From the NCBI GenBank assembly GCA_020638155.1, contig JACKJB010000004.1, positions 62,001-126,000 of the forward strand: 64,000 nucleotides of DNA. The letters are read 5' to 3'. Origin of the DNA: Rhodospirillales bacterium. GTDB taxonomy: Bacteria > Pseudomonadota > Alphaproteobacteria > Micavibrionales > Micavibrionaceae. The position numbers and the translations under genes are program-made. A model generated the notes under the pieces. It did not search any database. It worked only from the letters and a program-made list of their open reading frames with translations, and was not told the DNA's origin. Below, in pieces: positions 37,831 through 46,614 of the stretch. Each line of letters starts with the position of its first letter. Position 1 is the stretch's first letter.

Positions 37831-39638
37831 TACCGCCTCCCGAACAGTTTTTCGATATCGGACAGTTTTAATTCCACCCATGTCGGGCGGCCGTGATTGC
37901 ATTGTCCGGATTTCGGGGTTTGCTCCATTTGCCGCAGCAGCGCATTCATTTCATCGGCCCCAAGGCGGCGGCCGGAACGGATCGAGCCGTGACAGGCCAT
38001 CGTCGAGAGAATTTCATGAATGCGGTCTTCCAAATTCTGGATCGTGCCGTTTTCCATCAGGTCATCGGTAATATCCCGCACCAGCCCGTGAATATCGATC
38101 CTGTTCCCTAAAATCGCCGGAACGGATCGCACCGCAACCGCGCCCGGTCCGAACGGCTCAACCGACAGGCCGAGCTTGTCGAGCGCATCGCGTTGTTCCA
38201 GCAAGGCTGCAATCTCGCTTTCCTCAAGGGAAATAATTTCCGGCGTTAACAATCCCTGCTTTTCGATACCGTGCTGGCTCATCTGCGCCTTGAACCGTTC
38301 ATAGGTCAGGCGTTCATGCGCGGCATGCTGGTCAACGATCACCAGCCCGTCCTCGGTTTGCGCAACGATATAATTTTCATGCAGCTGCGCCCGTGCCGCG
38401 CCGAGCGGATAGCAGACCGGGTTCACCGTTTCTTCCGGCATCGCTTCGGTTTTTGCCGCAGGGGCTAACCCCTGATAAGGATCGTCATAGGGGGCGTAAC
38501 TTTGATAGACCCGCTCTGTCATGCCCGGCGATGCATAACTTGCCGGGACCGGGGCGGATGATCCGCGGCCAAACGGCAATCCCGGCATGGGGGACGATGC
38601 CCCGCTCACAGGCCGCAGCGCGCCGAGCGCCTGCCGCGATACGGTGCTGGCAGTCTGGTGGCCGTGCTCTAACAGCGCATGTTTTATACTGCTGACCATC
38701 AGTCCGCGAATATGCCCGGCGTCACGGAAGCGGACTTCGGCTTTGGCCGGGTGCACATTGACATCGACCGTTTCCGGGTCCAGATCGAGGAACAGCACGA
38801 CCGCCGGGTGACGGTCCCGGGCCAGCACATCGGCATACGCTCCGCGTACCGCCCCGGTCAGCAAACGGTCTTTAACCGGGCGGCCATTGACGAACAGGAA
38901 CTGATATTGCGCGCTGCCCCGGCTGGCGGTCGGCAGCCCGGCATAACCGCTTAGGTGGATGCCTTCCCGCACCGCTTCGATCGGCAGGGCGTTATCGGAA
39001 AAATCGCGCCCAAGGATCGCGCCGAGCCTGTCCTTGGCACTGGTAGGCTGCAAATGCATCATCGTCTTGTCGTTGTGGACCAGCCGGAACGCGATGTGCG
39101 GAAACGCCATCGCCAGGCGGCTGATCGTATCCTTGACCGCCAGATATTCCGCCCGCTCTGATTTCAGGAACTTCAGCCGGGCCGGGGTCGCGTAAAACAG
39201 ATCCCGCACCTCGATCTGTGTGCCCTTGGGGTAAGCGCTGGGGCGCGGCTCCTGTTTATGCCCGCCTTCAATGGTAATTTCCCAGCCGTCTTCGCCGTCC
39301 ATTTTTGTGCGGATCGTCATCCGGCTGACGGCGGCGATCGAGGGCAGGGCCTCGCCGCGAAAGCCCAGATGACTGATATGCATCAGGTCATCATCCGGCA
39401 GCTTGGACGTCGCATGACGGTCCAGCGCGGCGATAAGCTCTTCCCGGCTCATGCCGGACCCGTTATCGGTAATGCGGATCATGCTTTTGCCGCCGTCGCG
39501 GATTTCAATGCCGATATCATCCGCCCCGGCATCGATCGCGTTCTCCACCAGCTCTTTCACAGCGGCGGCAGGCCGCTCGATGACTTCCCCGGCGGCGATC
39601 TGGTTGACCAGTGTTTCTGGCAAATGACGAATACGCAT
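37830..39638 (-). CDS. mutL: DNA mismatch repair protein MutL
   Basis: MutL couples mismatch recognition by MutS to strand incision. The GHKL ATPase domain has LVNQIAAGEVIERPAAAVKE, DNGSGM and HLGFRGEALPSIAAV. The C-terminal domain contains DQHAAHERLTYE, which fits the DQHA(X)2E(X)4E endonuclease motif, so this MutL probably nicks DNA itself, as in bacteria without MutH. The linker (about residues 330-410) is proline-rich and unconserved. The length of 602 is normal. Confidence 0.96.
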   Translation of the reverse strand: MRIRHLPETLVNQIAAGEVIERPAAAVKELVENAIDAGADDIGIEIRDGGKSMIRITDNGSGMSREELIAALDRHATSKLPDDDLMHISHLGFRGEALPSIAAVSRMTIRTKMDGEDGWEITIEGGHKQEPRPSAYPKGTQIEVRDLFYATPARLKFLKSERAEYLAVKDTISRLAMAFPHIAFRLVHNDKTMMHLQPTSAKDRLGAILGRDFSDNALPIEAVREGIHLSGYAGLPTASRGSAQYQFLFVNGRPVKDRLLTGAVRGAYADVLARDRHPAVVLFLDLDPETVDVNVHPAKAEVRFRDAGHIRGLMVSSIKHALLEHGHQTASTVSRQALGALRPVSGASSPMPGLPFGRGSSAPVPASYASPGMTERVYQSYAPYDDPYQGLAPAAKTEAMPEETVNPVCYPLGAARAQLHENYIVAQTEDGLVIVDQHAAHERLTYERFKAQMSQHGIEKQGLLTPEIISLEESEIAALLEQRDALDKLGLSVEPFGPGAVAVRSVPAILGNRIDIHGLVRDITDDLMENGTIQNLEDRIHEILSTMACHGSIRSGRRLGADEMNALLRQMEQTPKSGQCNHGRPTWVELKLSDIEKLFGRR

Positions 39639-39712
39639 AGCCTCATCTTAAGAAGCGCCGGGGCAAAAGAAAATGGCTAAAAACAGGTTATCCCGCACCG
39701 ATTACGGGGGAT

Positions 39713-41032
39713 TTAGAATTTGTCGCGGTAGCGCGCATCGATGATCGCGCCCTGAACCATCGAGCCGTCAAGATCGGCCCCGTCGAGCAGCGCCCCGGTC
39801 AGATCAGCCCGGCGCAGATCACAATCCAGCAGGATCGTGTAAGACAGGTCCGCCCCGGCCAGGATCGCATCGCTTAAGTTTGCCCCGCGCAGCACGGCAT
39901 AGCGCAGGTTTGCCCCGCTCAGATTGACCCGCTGCAGCCACTCCGTCCCGTCGGGATTACTGAATTTCAACGGGGTCAGTAGCGCTTCGGATAAATCCGC
40001 CCGGCTCAGCATCGCGTTCTTGAACGACGTTCCCCGCAAATCCGCACCCTGCAGGTTGCAATCCCGCAAATCCGCCCGGTCGAGCATGGCGCTCTGGATT
40101 TGCGCGTCCTGCAGGTTCTGTTTCAGGAAATTGGCGCCGACGGCTTTGAGCGCCGTCATCGGGTACTGGCCGAGTTCTTTGATATGACGCATATCATAAC
40201 CGCTGAGATCCAGCCGTTCGCCTTCCTTCCCGGCGGTGGCGACCCAGGCGGTATGATCGGCCAGCAATTCCGGCAGGCTTTTACCCAGATCCTCGATTTT
40301 ACTGCCCATCGAGTCTTCGGTCAGGGCTTCGTTGAGGTTAGCCCCGCCTGTTTCTACCATGGTCATCACCGTGCCGGTCATGATCGAGGCTTTCAGGTTC
40401 GCGTTGCTCAGGTTCGACCCGGTAAAGTCCGCATCGCTCAGGTTCGCGCCTTCCAGATTAGCCCCTGCAAAATCGGCGTCCTTGACGATGATCCCGGAAA
40501 GATCGGCATCGGAAAAATCGGCGGCAGAAGCGCGGGAGCCGGACAGGTTGGTCTCGCGCAGCTTGGCGCCGGTGAAAATCGTTTTCTGTGTCTTCTTTTC
40601 ACCATAAGGCCAGGCTTTGTCCTGTAGTTCGCCTTTCTTACCGCGCTCCATGATCTTGCCTTCGCGTAAGTCCGCTTTTTCAAGGTCAGCCCCGGTCAGG
40701 TTGGCTCCGGCAACATAAGCGCCCCGGAAATCGGCGCGGGCAAAGCAGGCATCATTCAGATGCGCATGGCGCATATCGCAGGCAAAAAAGGAGACGCCTT
40801 TGAACGTACCCTGGGTCAGGGTCGCCCCGACCAATACAGAGCCGGTGAAATCGGCCTGCGACAGATCCGCGCCGCGGAAATGCAGGCCGGATAAATCTTT
40901 GAATTTCATGACAGCGCGGGCACCGCCGCGAATCCCTTTCAGGAAAGTCGCGTGCTTTTTAATCGCTTCGTCCAGTTCGCGCTGTGTAACGCGTTCAAGG
41001 CTGGAAGAGACAATTTCGCCCATTGCGCTCAT
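39713..41032 (-). CDS. Pentapeptide-repeat protein
   Basis: Tandem A(D/N)LxX pentapeptides dominate two blocks: about residues 40-225 and 280-439 of the protein from 41032, for example LSGLHFRGADLSQADFTGSV and LSGANLRYAVLRGANLSDAI. Each block should form a right-handed quadrilateral beta-helix. They are separated by a non-repeat stretch of about 45 residues (DLGKSLPELLADHTAWVATA). A gaggaa ribosome binding site supports the start at 41032 and not the longer frame. Some such proteins mimic DNA and bind gyrase, but most are of unknown role. Confidence 0.9.
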   Translation of the reverse strand: MSAMGEIVSSSLERVTQRELDEAIKKHATFLKGIRGGARAVMKFKDLSGLHFRGADLSQADFTGSVLVGATLTQGTFKGVSFFACDMRHAHLNDACFARADFRGAYVAGANLTGADLEKADLREGKIMERGKKGELQDKAWPYGEKKTQKTIFTGAKLRETNLSGSRASAADFSDADLSGIIVKDADFAGANLEGANLSDADFTGSNLSNANLKASIMTGTVMTMVETGGANLNEALTEDSMGSKIEDLGKSLPELLADHTAWVATAGKEGERLDLSGYDMRHIKELGQYPMTALKAVGANFLKQNLQDAQIQSAMLDRADLRDCNLQGADLRGTSFKNAMLSRADLSEALLTPLKFSNPDGTEWLQRVNLSGANLRYAVLRGANLSDAILAGADLSYTILLDCDLRRADLTGALLDGADLDGSMVQGAIIDARYRDKF

Positions 41033-41106
41033 AAATCGTTCCTCACACACAAAAATGCCAGAATATCATAGCACATCATTATCTTAGCCGAAATCCGCCT
41101 AAAATT

Positions 41107-42672
41107 TTATGAATTCTCTCTAATATAACCGGTAAGGCTATGCACAGCGCTGTTTTTAGCGTTTAAGAGAATATCGCTGGCCAGCGCTTTGCCCAGCTCC
41201 ACGCCCCATTGATCGAAGCTGTTAATGCCCCAGATGATGCCTTGCACGAAGACTTTATGCTCATAAAGCGCCAGTAACTGCCCCAGATGATACGCGTCCA
41301 GCCGGTCCAGCAGGATCGTTGCCGAAGGGCGGTTGCCGGGGCAGACACGGTGCGGATTATCGCCGGATTGTTCCAGGCCGCGGCCCTGCATTAAGGCCTG
41401 GGATTGCGCCGCCATATGCGCCAGCAGGATATCATGGTGATTGTCCTGCGGTTTACGGCTATGCAGAACCCCGATAAATTCACACGGGATCATGGCCGGA
41501 CCCTGATGGAGCTGCTGATGAAACGCATGTTGCCCGTTCGTGCCGGGCTGGCCGAATATCACCGGACCGGTCCCGTAGGAAACAGGCGCGCCGTCCCGGT
41601 CAACGGACTTGCCGTTTGATTCCATATCGAGTTGCTGCAGCCAGCTGACAAACAGCTTCAGATCCTGTGCATAGGGCAGGACCGCGAGCGCATCCGCACC
41701 CATAAAATTGCGGCACCATAACCCCAGCAGTGCCAAAATCACCGGCATATTGCGGTCCAGCGGTTCATCCTGGAAATGGCGGTCCATCGCCTGCGCCCCG
41801 TCAAGCAAACGGCGAAACCGGGCGAACCCGTTCGCAATGCAGATCGGCAGCCCGATCGCGGACCACAGGCTGTACCGCCCGCCGACCCAGTCCTTGAACG
41901 GGAACATATTGGCCGGGTCGATCCCGAAAGCGCGCACGGCCTGTTCATTGGTTGACAGCGCGCAAAAATGTTTTGCCACCGCTGTCTCATCGCCCAGCGC
42001 AGCGAGCAGCCAGTCTTTGGCGGCCTGCGCATTGGCCAGTGTTTCCTGCGTCGTGAATGTTTTTGAGGCAATGATAAACAGCGTGGTTTCTGGATCAGCA
42101 TCCGCCAGCGCCAAAGCCAGGTCGCACGGATCTATATTAGATACGAAGCGCACCGTAATATCGCTGTCCCTATCCCATTTCAGGGCATCACAGACCATGC
42201 GCGGCCCCAGATCGGACCCGCCGATCCCGATATTAATAACTGTTTTAATCGCCTTGCCGCTATGCCCGGTCCATGTCCCGCTGCGCACGGCATCAGAAAA
42301 TTGTTCCATCCGGCGCAGCGTATCATGCACAAAAGGCATAACATTTTCATCATCCACGGTAACGGTGCTGCTCTCGGGTGCACGCAGCGCCGTATGCAAA
42401 ACCGCGCGGTTTTCGGTGCTGTTGATTTTCCTGCCTGCGAACATCTTATCACGCCAGCCTTCGAGATCATTGCTGCGGGCGAGCGCGAACAGCAGCTTCA
42501 TCGTTTCCGCATCGGCAAGATGCCTGGAATAATCGAGCAGTATCCCGTCATGCGCTAGGCTGAAATTTTCAAACCGCTTTGGATCGGCCGCAAACAATCC
42601 GGCGATGTGCCGGCCTTTCATGGCGGCGGCATGGGCTTCCAGAGCTTGCCATTCCGGCGTCTCATTCAACAT
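41107..42672 (-). CDS. pgi: Glucose-6-phosphate isomerase
   Basis: It interconverts glucose 6-phosphate and fructose 6-phosphate in glycolysis/gluconeogenesis. GIGGSDLGPRMVCDAL and FGQPGTNGQHAFHQQLHQG, with the catalytic glutamate replaced in position by the QPG context typical of some lineages, and KVFVQGIIWGINSFDQWGVELG at the C-terminus identify it. The length of 521 is slightly below E. coli (549). It overlaps the upstream M16 gene by 11 bp. Confidence 0.95.
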   Translation of the reverse strand: MLNETPEWQALEAHAAAMKGRHIAGLFAADPKRFENFSLAHDGILLDYSRHLADAETMKLLFALARSNDLEGWRDKMFAGRKINSTENRAVLHTALRAPESSTVTVDDENVMPFVHDTLRRMEQFSDAVRSGTWTGHSGKAIKTVINIGIGGSDLGPRMVCDALKWDRDSDITVRFVSNIDPCDLALALADADPETTLFIIASKTFTTQETLANAQAAKDWLLAALGDETAVAKHFCALSTNEQAVRAFGIDPANMFPFKDWVGGRYSLWSAIGLPICIANGFARFRRLLDGAQAMDRHFQDEPLDRNMPVILALLGLWCRNFMGADALAVLPYAQDLKLFVSWLQQLDMESNGKSVDRDGAPVSYGTGPVIFGQPGTNGQHAFHQQLHQGPAMIPCEFIGVLHSRKPQDNHHDILLAHMAAQSQALMQGRGLEQSGDNPHRVCPGNRPSATILLDRLDAYHLGQLLALYEHKVFVQGIIWGINSFDQWGVELGKALASDILLNAKNSAVHSLTGYIRENS

Positions 42673-44035
42673 TCGGCAGTGTATCCACGACTTTGGTTGG
42701 CGTAACCCCTTCCGGGTTGCCGACCATGATAACGGTCATTTGATCCGGTGTCAGCAGGCTTTGCGCCAGCTTTTGGACGTCTTCGATCGTCACGGCTTCG
42801 ATTTTATCCGCCCGCACATCAAGATAGTCGATCGGCATCCCGTCAACCTGCAGGCTGCTCATCAACCCGGCAATCTGGCTGGTCGAAGACAGGCTGAGCG
42901 GCAGGGACCCGATCAGGTATGATTTCGCATTTTTTAGCTCTTCCGCCGTAACCGGCTCATCGCGCATCCGGGTCCATTCCTTTTGGGTCAGCGCGATCAG
43001 CTCCGCCACGGAGTCATTCTTGGTCGAGGTGCCGACCGCATAGCCTTTCAAATGCGCAAGATCGTAAAAATACGTGCTGATCCCATAGGTCAGGCCGCGC
43101 TTTTCGCGGATTTCCTCGGTCAGGCGCGACCCGAACCCGGACCCGCCGAGGATAAAGTTCATCACCATCGCTTTATAGTAATCCGGGTGTTCCCGTCCGA
43201 TACCCGGCTGCATCATATTAATGATCGTCTGCGGGATGTCTTCTTTATATAGCACGGTCTGTCCGCCATTCTGGACGACCAGATCCGGCACGGTGGCAAC
43301 GGCCGCTTTTTCCGGCAGGCCGCCGAATACATCATCCAGCAGGGCTTTGAGGTGCTGCGCATCAATATCGCCGACAACGGACACATATAAATTATCCCGC
43401 GCCAAAAGGGTCTTGGCCGCCTGCCGCAGATCATCGGGCGTTACCGCGTTCAGCCCGGAAATCGTCCCGCCGCTATTCAGCGCATAAGGATGCCCTTCAA
43501 ACGCCACATCGTTCATAATCCGCGCGGCTTTCCAGTTCGGGTTCGATAAGTCGCTGCGCACCCGCGCAAGATTGGCCGCCCGCATCCGCTCGACCGCATC
43601 CTCATCAAAGCGCGGCGCGGTCAGCGCCAGCTTCAGCAGGGTAAAGGCGGTATCCTTATGCTTGCTCAGCGTATAAACCGAGCCGTAAAAATCATCCCGC
43701 CCTTTGCTAAAGCTCAGCGAAATATTGTTATCGTTCAGCGTTTTCTGGAAGCGCTGGCTGTCATACTCGCCCGCGCCTTCATCCAGCGTATTGGACAGCA
43801 GTTGCGTCAGGCCCTGCTTGTCTGCGGGATCGTTGCTGCTGCCCGCCCCCTTGAACGCAAATTTAAAAGCGATCACCGGCAGCGTATGGTCTTCAACCAG
43901 CCACGCCGTCAGCCCCGCATCGGATTTGACTTCCTTAATATCAAGGACTTTGCCTTCGCCCGCCCATGCCTGCGATATAGTCAATAGGAACAGGGCGGTC
44001 AGTATCAGGGGAAGAGCATAAACATGGCGGGTCAT
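42662..44035 (-). CDS. M16-family peptidase homologue, probably non-catalytic
   Basis: The signal peptide is LILTALFLLTISQAWA. The M16 fold is clear, but where HXXEH should be there is GLTQLLSNTLDEGAG, so zinc binding is lost. Such subunits pair with an active M16 partner, here the gene directly upstream (4-bp overlap). The C-terminal half keeps GGSGFGSRLTEEIREKRGLTYG, the usual non-catalytic R/Y motif. The protein should act in the periplasm. Confidence 0.9.
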   Translation of the reverse strand: MTRHVYALPLILTALFLLTISQAWAGEGKVLDIKEVKSDAGLTAWLVEDHTLPVIAFKFAFKGAGSSNDPADKQGLTQLLSNTLDEGAGEYDSQRFQKTLNDNNISLSFSKGRDDFYGSVYTLSKHKDTAFTLLKLALTAPRFDEDAVERMRAANLARVRSDLSNPNWKAARIMNDVAFEGHPYALNSGGTISGLNAVTPDDLRQAAKTLLARDNLYVSVVGDIDAQHLKALLDDVFGGLPEKAAVATVPDLVVQNGGQTVLYKEDIPQTIINMMQPGIGREHPDYYKAMVMNFILGGSGFGSRLTEEIREKRGLTYGISTYFYDLAHLKGYAVGTSTKNDSVAELIALTQKEWTRMRDEPVTAEELKNAKSYLIGSLPLSLSSTSQIAGLMSSLQVDGMPIDYLDVRADKIEAVTIEDVQKLAQSLLTPDQMTVIMVGNPEGVTPTKVVDTLPNVE

Positions 44036-45411
44036 GGCGCGTCCTCCGCTGGCTCTGCCGGCCGTGCGGGCAGCAAATACCCGGTCACATAAGGCCGCTT
44101 GGCGTAATTGTCCGGATCCAGATACGTCCTGGCGGCGGCATTGACCTGCTCGAGCGTGACCTTTTCAATATCATACGGCCAGTACTCGACATCATCCATG
44201 CTCAGCCCCGTGGTGAGCGCATATCCGAATTCCATCGCCGGACCGGTCAGACTGTCGCGGCCGAAAATCGCGGAATCCATCATCCGTGTTTTCGCTTCGC
44301 TCATTTCCTGTGCGGTGACCCCGTCTTTTACAAGACGCCGCAGCTCTTTATCCATGGCCTGCTCCAGTGTTTCCGGGCTGACGCCGTCAACCGGGGCCGC
44401 GCTGATCGTCAGCCGGCTGTCCGATAAGGCCGCGCCGGAATAACGAAAAGACGCGCTGGCCGCGAGTTTTTGTTCAACGACGAGGCTCTTGTAAAAACGC
44501 GAGGCCGCGCCATCGCCCATAATATTGGCCAGCACTTCCAGCGCGTGTGAGTCATCCTTGTTCTGTACCGTGCTGGGGACGCGGTACATACGGCTGACCA
44601 CCGGCTGGCGGATCGTCGGGTGATGCAGCGTCAGCCGCGTTGTCGCCAGAAGCGGCGGCACCTTGGTCCAGGTGCGCTGCGGGATATCCTGCGGCGGGAT
44701 CGTGCCGTATGTTTTCTCCGCCAAAGGTTTCAGTTTCTCAGCGGTAATATCGCCCGATACGACCAGAATAGCGTTATTGGGCGCATACCATTTTTTATAA
44801 AAATCCATGACGTTATCCCGCGTCAGGGCTTCCATCTCATGCAGCCAGCCAATCACCGGGTTGCCGTAAGGATGATTGGGGAACAGCGCCGTTTGCATTT
44901 GCTCGTAAAAATAGCCTGTGGGTTCGTTTTCTGTACGCTGGCGGCGCTCTTCCAGAACGACCAGCCGTTCTGAGTCAACATGATCCGGCGGAAAGGCCAG
45001 GTTTTTCATCCGGTCGGCTTCCATCGTCATAGCCGTTTCCAGATGTTCTACCGCGATCGACTGGTAATAAGCCGTAATATCCTGCCCGGTAAAGGCGTTA
45101 TCGTTCCCACCCAGCGCGCGGATCCGCTTGGACATTTCACCCGGCGGGACTTTTTCGGTGCCCTTAAACATCAGGTGTTCGACAAAATGCGCGATCCCGG
45201 ATTGCCCCGGCGCTTCATCCATCGCCCCGACCCCGTACCAGACCATGTGGGTGACAACGGGGACGCTGTGATTGGGAATCACCACGGCCCGCATCCCGTT
45301 TTCCAGCGTGAATGTTTCGGCATTAAACGTCTTGCTCCGGCCCTCATCCAGCGCGAAGGCGGGATTTAAGGACAGTACAAAAACCACAATGGACAGGATA
45401 ACAGAACGCAT
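44032..45411 (-). CDS. M16-family zinc metallopeptidase, catalytic
   Basis: The inverted zinc motif HXXEH appears as HFVEH in GQSGIAHFVEHLMFKGTEK, with the distal glutamate in the following region (SERLVVLEERRQRTENEP). A signal peptide (LSIVVFVLSLNPAFA) exports it to the periplasm. It probably works with the inactive M16 subunit encoded downstream, as processing-peptidase-like pairs do. Substrate unknown. Confidence 0.92.
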   Translation of the reverse strand: MRSVILSIVVFVLSLNPAFALDEGRSKTFNAETFTLENGMRAVVIPNHSVPVVTHMVWYGVGAMDEAPGQSGIAHFVEHLMFKGTEKVPPGEMSKRIRALGGNDNAFTGQDITAYYQSIAVEHLETAMTMEADRMKNLAFPPDHVDSERLVVLEERRQRTENEPTGYFYEQMQTALFPNHPYGNPVIGWLHEMEALTRDNVMDFYKKWYAPNNAILVVSGDITAEKLKPLAEKTYGTIPPQDIPQRTWTKVPPLLATTRLTLHHPTIRQPVVSRMYRVPSTVQNKDDSHALEVLANIMGDGAASRFYKSLVVEQKLAASASFRYSGAALSDSRLTISAAPVDGVSPETLEQAMDKELRRLVKDGVTAQEMSEAKTRMMDSAIFGRDSLTGPAMEFGYALTTGLSMDDVEYWPYDIEKVTLEQVNAAARTYLDPDNYAKRPYVTGYLLPARPAEPAEDAP

Positions 45412-45443
45412 ACCGACAATGTAGTGCAGGCAGGGGGGCGGGG

Positions 45444-45473
45444 CAAGAGTCTGTTTTACAAGAGTCTGTTTTA
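45444..45473. repeat. Exact 15-bp tandem duplication
   Basis: The unit caagagtctgtttta occurs twice in a row (45444-45458, 45459-45473) between the M16 gene and the DUF3035 lipoprotein gene. The second copy runs into agact, which pairs with agtct in it, making a weak hairpin near the lipoprotein stop. Confidence 0.8.
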
Positions 45474-45479
45474 AAAGAC

Positions 45480-46004
45480 TTACTCTTCGATGCTCGGTGT
45501 TTCGCCTTCGGTTACCGGCTTGCCTTCTTCTGCGTTCTTTTTCAGCCGCTCGGCTTCGGCTTTGGCGTCAACGACACTGGCGGCGGGCTCATCACCCTTG
45601 CCACTGCCGATCCCCAGAAGTTTTTCGGCGACCGGGACTTCTTTTGGCGCGATTTTGGCCGTTTCCTGATCGACGACGCGGCGGATATCCGGCCGGGCGG
45701 CGTCAGCCCCGGCCTGCTGCAGCAGCGCCGCTTCGGCGCTATCCGCGGTAACAGAAGAGCTTTTCTCCCCGCCAAAGATCACGGCTTCAGCCTGCTTTTC
45801 CGGCTCGGCTTCCTGCGGGCGCGGCGCGCCGGGTTCCGGCGGGCGCAGCGAATAATCCGGCGGCATTTCCAGCGGCGCGCGTTTTAACACGGCAAACTCG
45901 TCCGGCACCTTACGGGTTAATCCCAACTGCTCTTTCGTCCCTTCGCAGCCGGTTAAGGTCAGCAGGACAGCACAGATCATCGCAAAGGTGCCAAGATGTT
46001 TCAT
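45480..46004 (-). CDS. DUF3035 lipoprotein (BamF-like)
   Basis: The lipobox LTGC follows a short hydrophobic segment (cysteine near residue 20). The next motif, VPDEFAVLKRAPLEMPPDYS, is the hallmark of DUF3035, an alphaproteobacterial lipoprotein family related in this motif to accessory BAM-complex lipoproteins. The rest is low-complexity, Ala/Glu/Pro-rich. Its start overlaps lspA by 4 bp, which links it to lipoprotein processing. Membership of the BAM complex here is inference. Confidence 0.8.
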   Translation of the reverse strand: MKHLGTFAMICAVLLTLTGCEGTKEQLGLTRKVPDEFAVLKRAPLEMPPDYSLRPPEPGAPRPQEAEPEKQAEAVIFGGEKSSSVTADSAEAALLQQAGADAARPDIRRVVDQETAKIAPKEVPVAEKLLGIGSGKGDEPAASVVDAKAEAERLKKNAEEGKPVTEGETPSIEE

Positions 46005-46504
46005 GACGGTTCGGTTTCCTTGTTATTCCCCGCATCCTCACGGGCGTTACGCTTGGGTTCCAAGAATATACTATCGAAAAGGATGAAGGCAATGCCCAAA
46101 ACAATCGCCGAATCTGCCACGTTAAAGGCCGGGTAATGCCAGCCGAACGCATGGAAATCCAGGAAATCGACCACTGCGCCGAACCGGACCCGGTCGATAA
46201 TGTTCCCGATCGCCCCCGCGATAATCGCGCAGATCGCCGTAGCCATGATTTTATCGCTCACCCGCGTCAGCCAGGCAACCAGACCGCCGGTAATCAAGAG
46301 CGATGTAATCGTCAGCACCAGCGGCCCGATATCGCCCAGTCCGCCGAACATCCCGAAACTGACTCCTTTATTCCAGACCAGCACCAGGTTGAAAAACGGC
46401 AGCAAAGCAATCCCTGATCCCGCCAGAAAATGCAGGACCAGCATCTTGGTGATCTGGTCGAGGACCAGGATCGTCAGCCCGGTTATCAGTGCGATTTTAT
46501 TCAT
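46001..46504 (-). CDS. lspA: Lipoprotein signal peptidase (signal peptidase II)
   Basis: LspA cleaves the signal peptide of prolipoproteins after diacylglyceryl transfer. Four membrane segments and the catalytic aspartates in GNIIDRVRFGAVVDFLDF and FNVADSAI are present. The length of 167 is standard. Downstream of ileS, as in most proteobacteria, with a palindromic repeat in the gap. Confidence 0.96.
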   Translation of the reverse strand: MNKIALITGLTILVLDQITKMLVLHFLAGSGIALLPFFNLVLVWNKGVSFGMFGGLGDIGPLVLTITSLLITGGLVAWLTRVSDKIMATAICAIIAGAIGNIIDRVRFGAVVDFLDFHAFGWHYPAFNVADSAIVLGIAFILFDSIFLEPKRNAREDAGNNKETEPS

Positions 46505-46525
46505 AAAGTTAAAAACCCTAATCTT

Positions 46526-46599
46526 GTCATCCCGAGCGCCGCCGAGGGATCTTACCCGCTGTCTTATGCCGAAGATCCCTCACATACGTTCGGGATGAC
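46526..46599. repeat. Intergenic palindromic repeat, gtcatcccg/cgggatgac arms
   Basis: The outer arms gtcatcccg (46526-46534) and cgggatgac (46591-46599) are identical to those of the element at 11575-11642. The inner arms gagggatct (46544-46552) and agatccctc (46573-46581) form a second hairpin. Repeats of the type gtcatcccgagc..gagggatct are widespread in bacterial intergenic regions. It fills the ileS-lspA gap. Confidence 0.82.
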
Positions 46600-46614
46600 G
46601 GGGCAGGTAAAATT

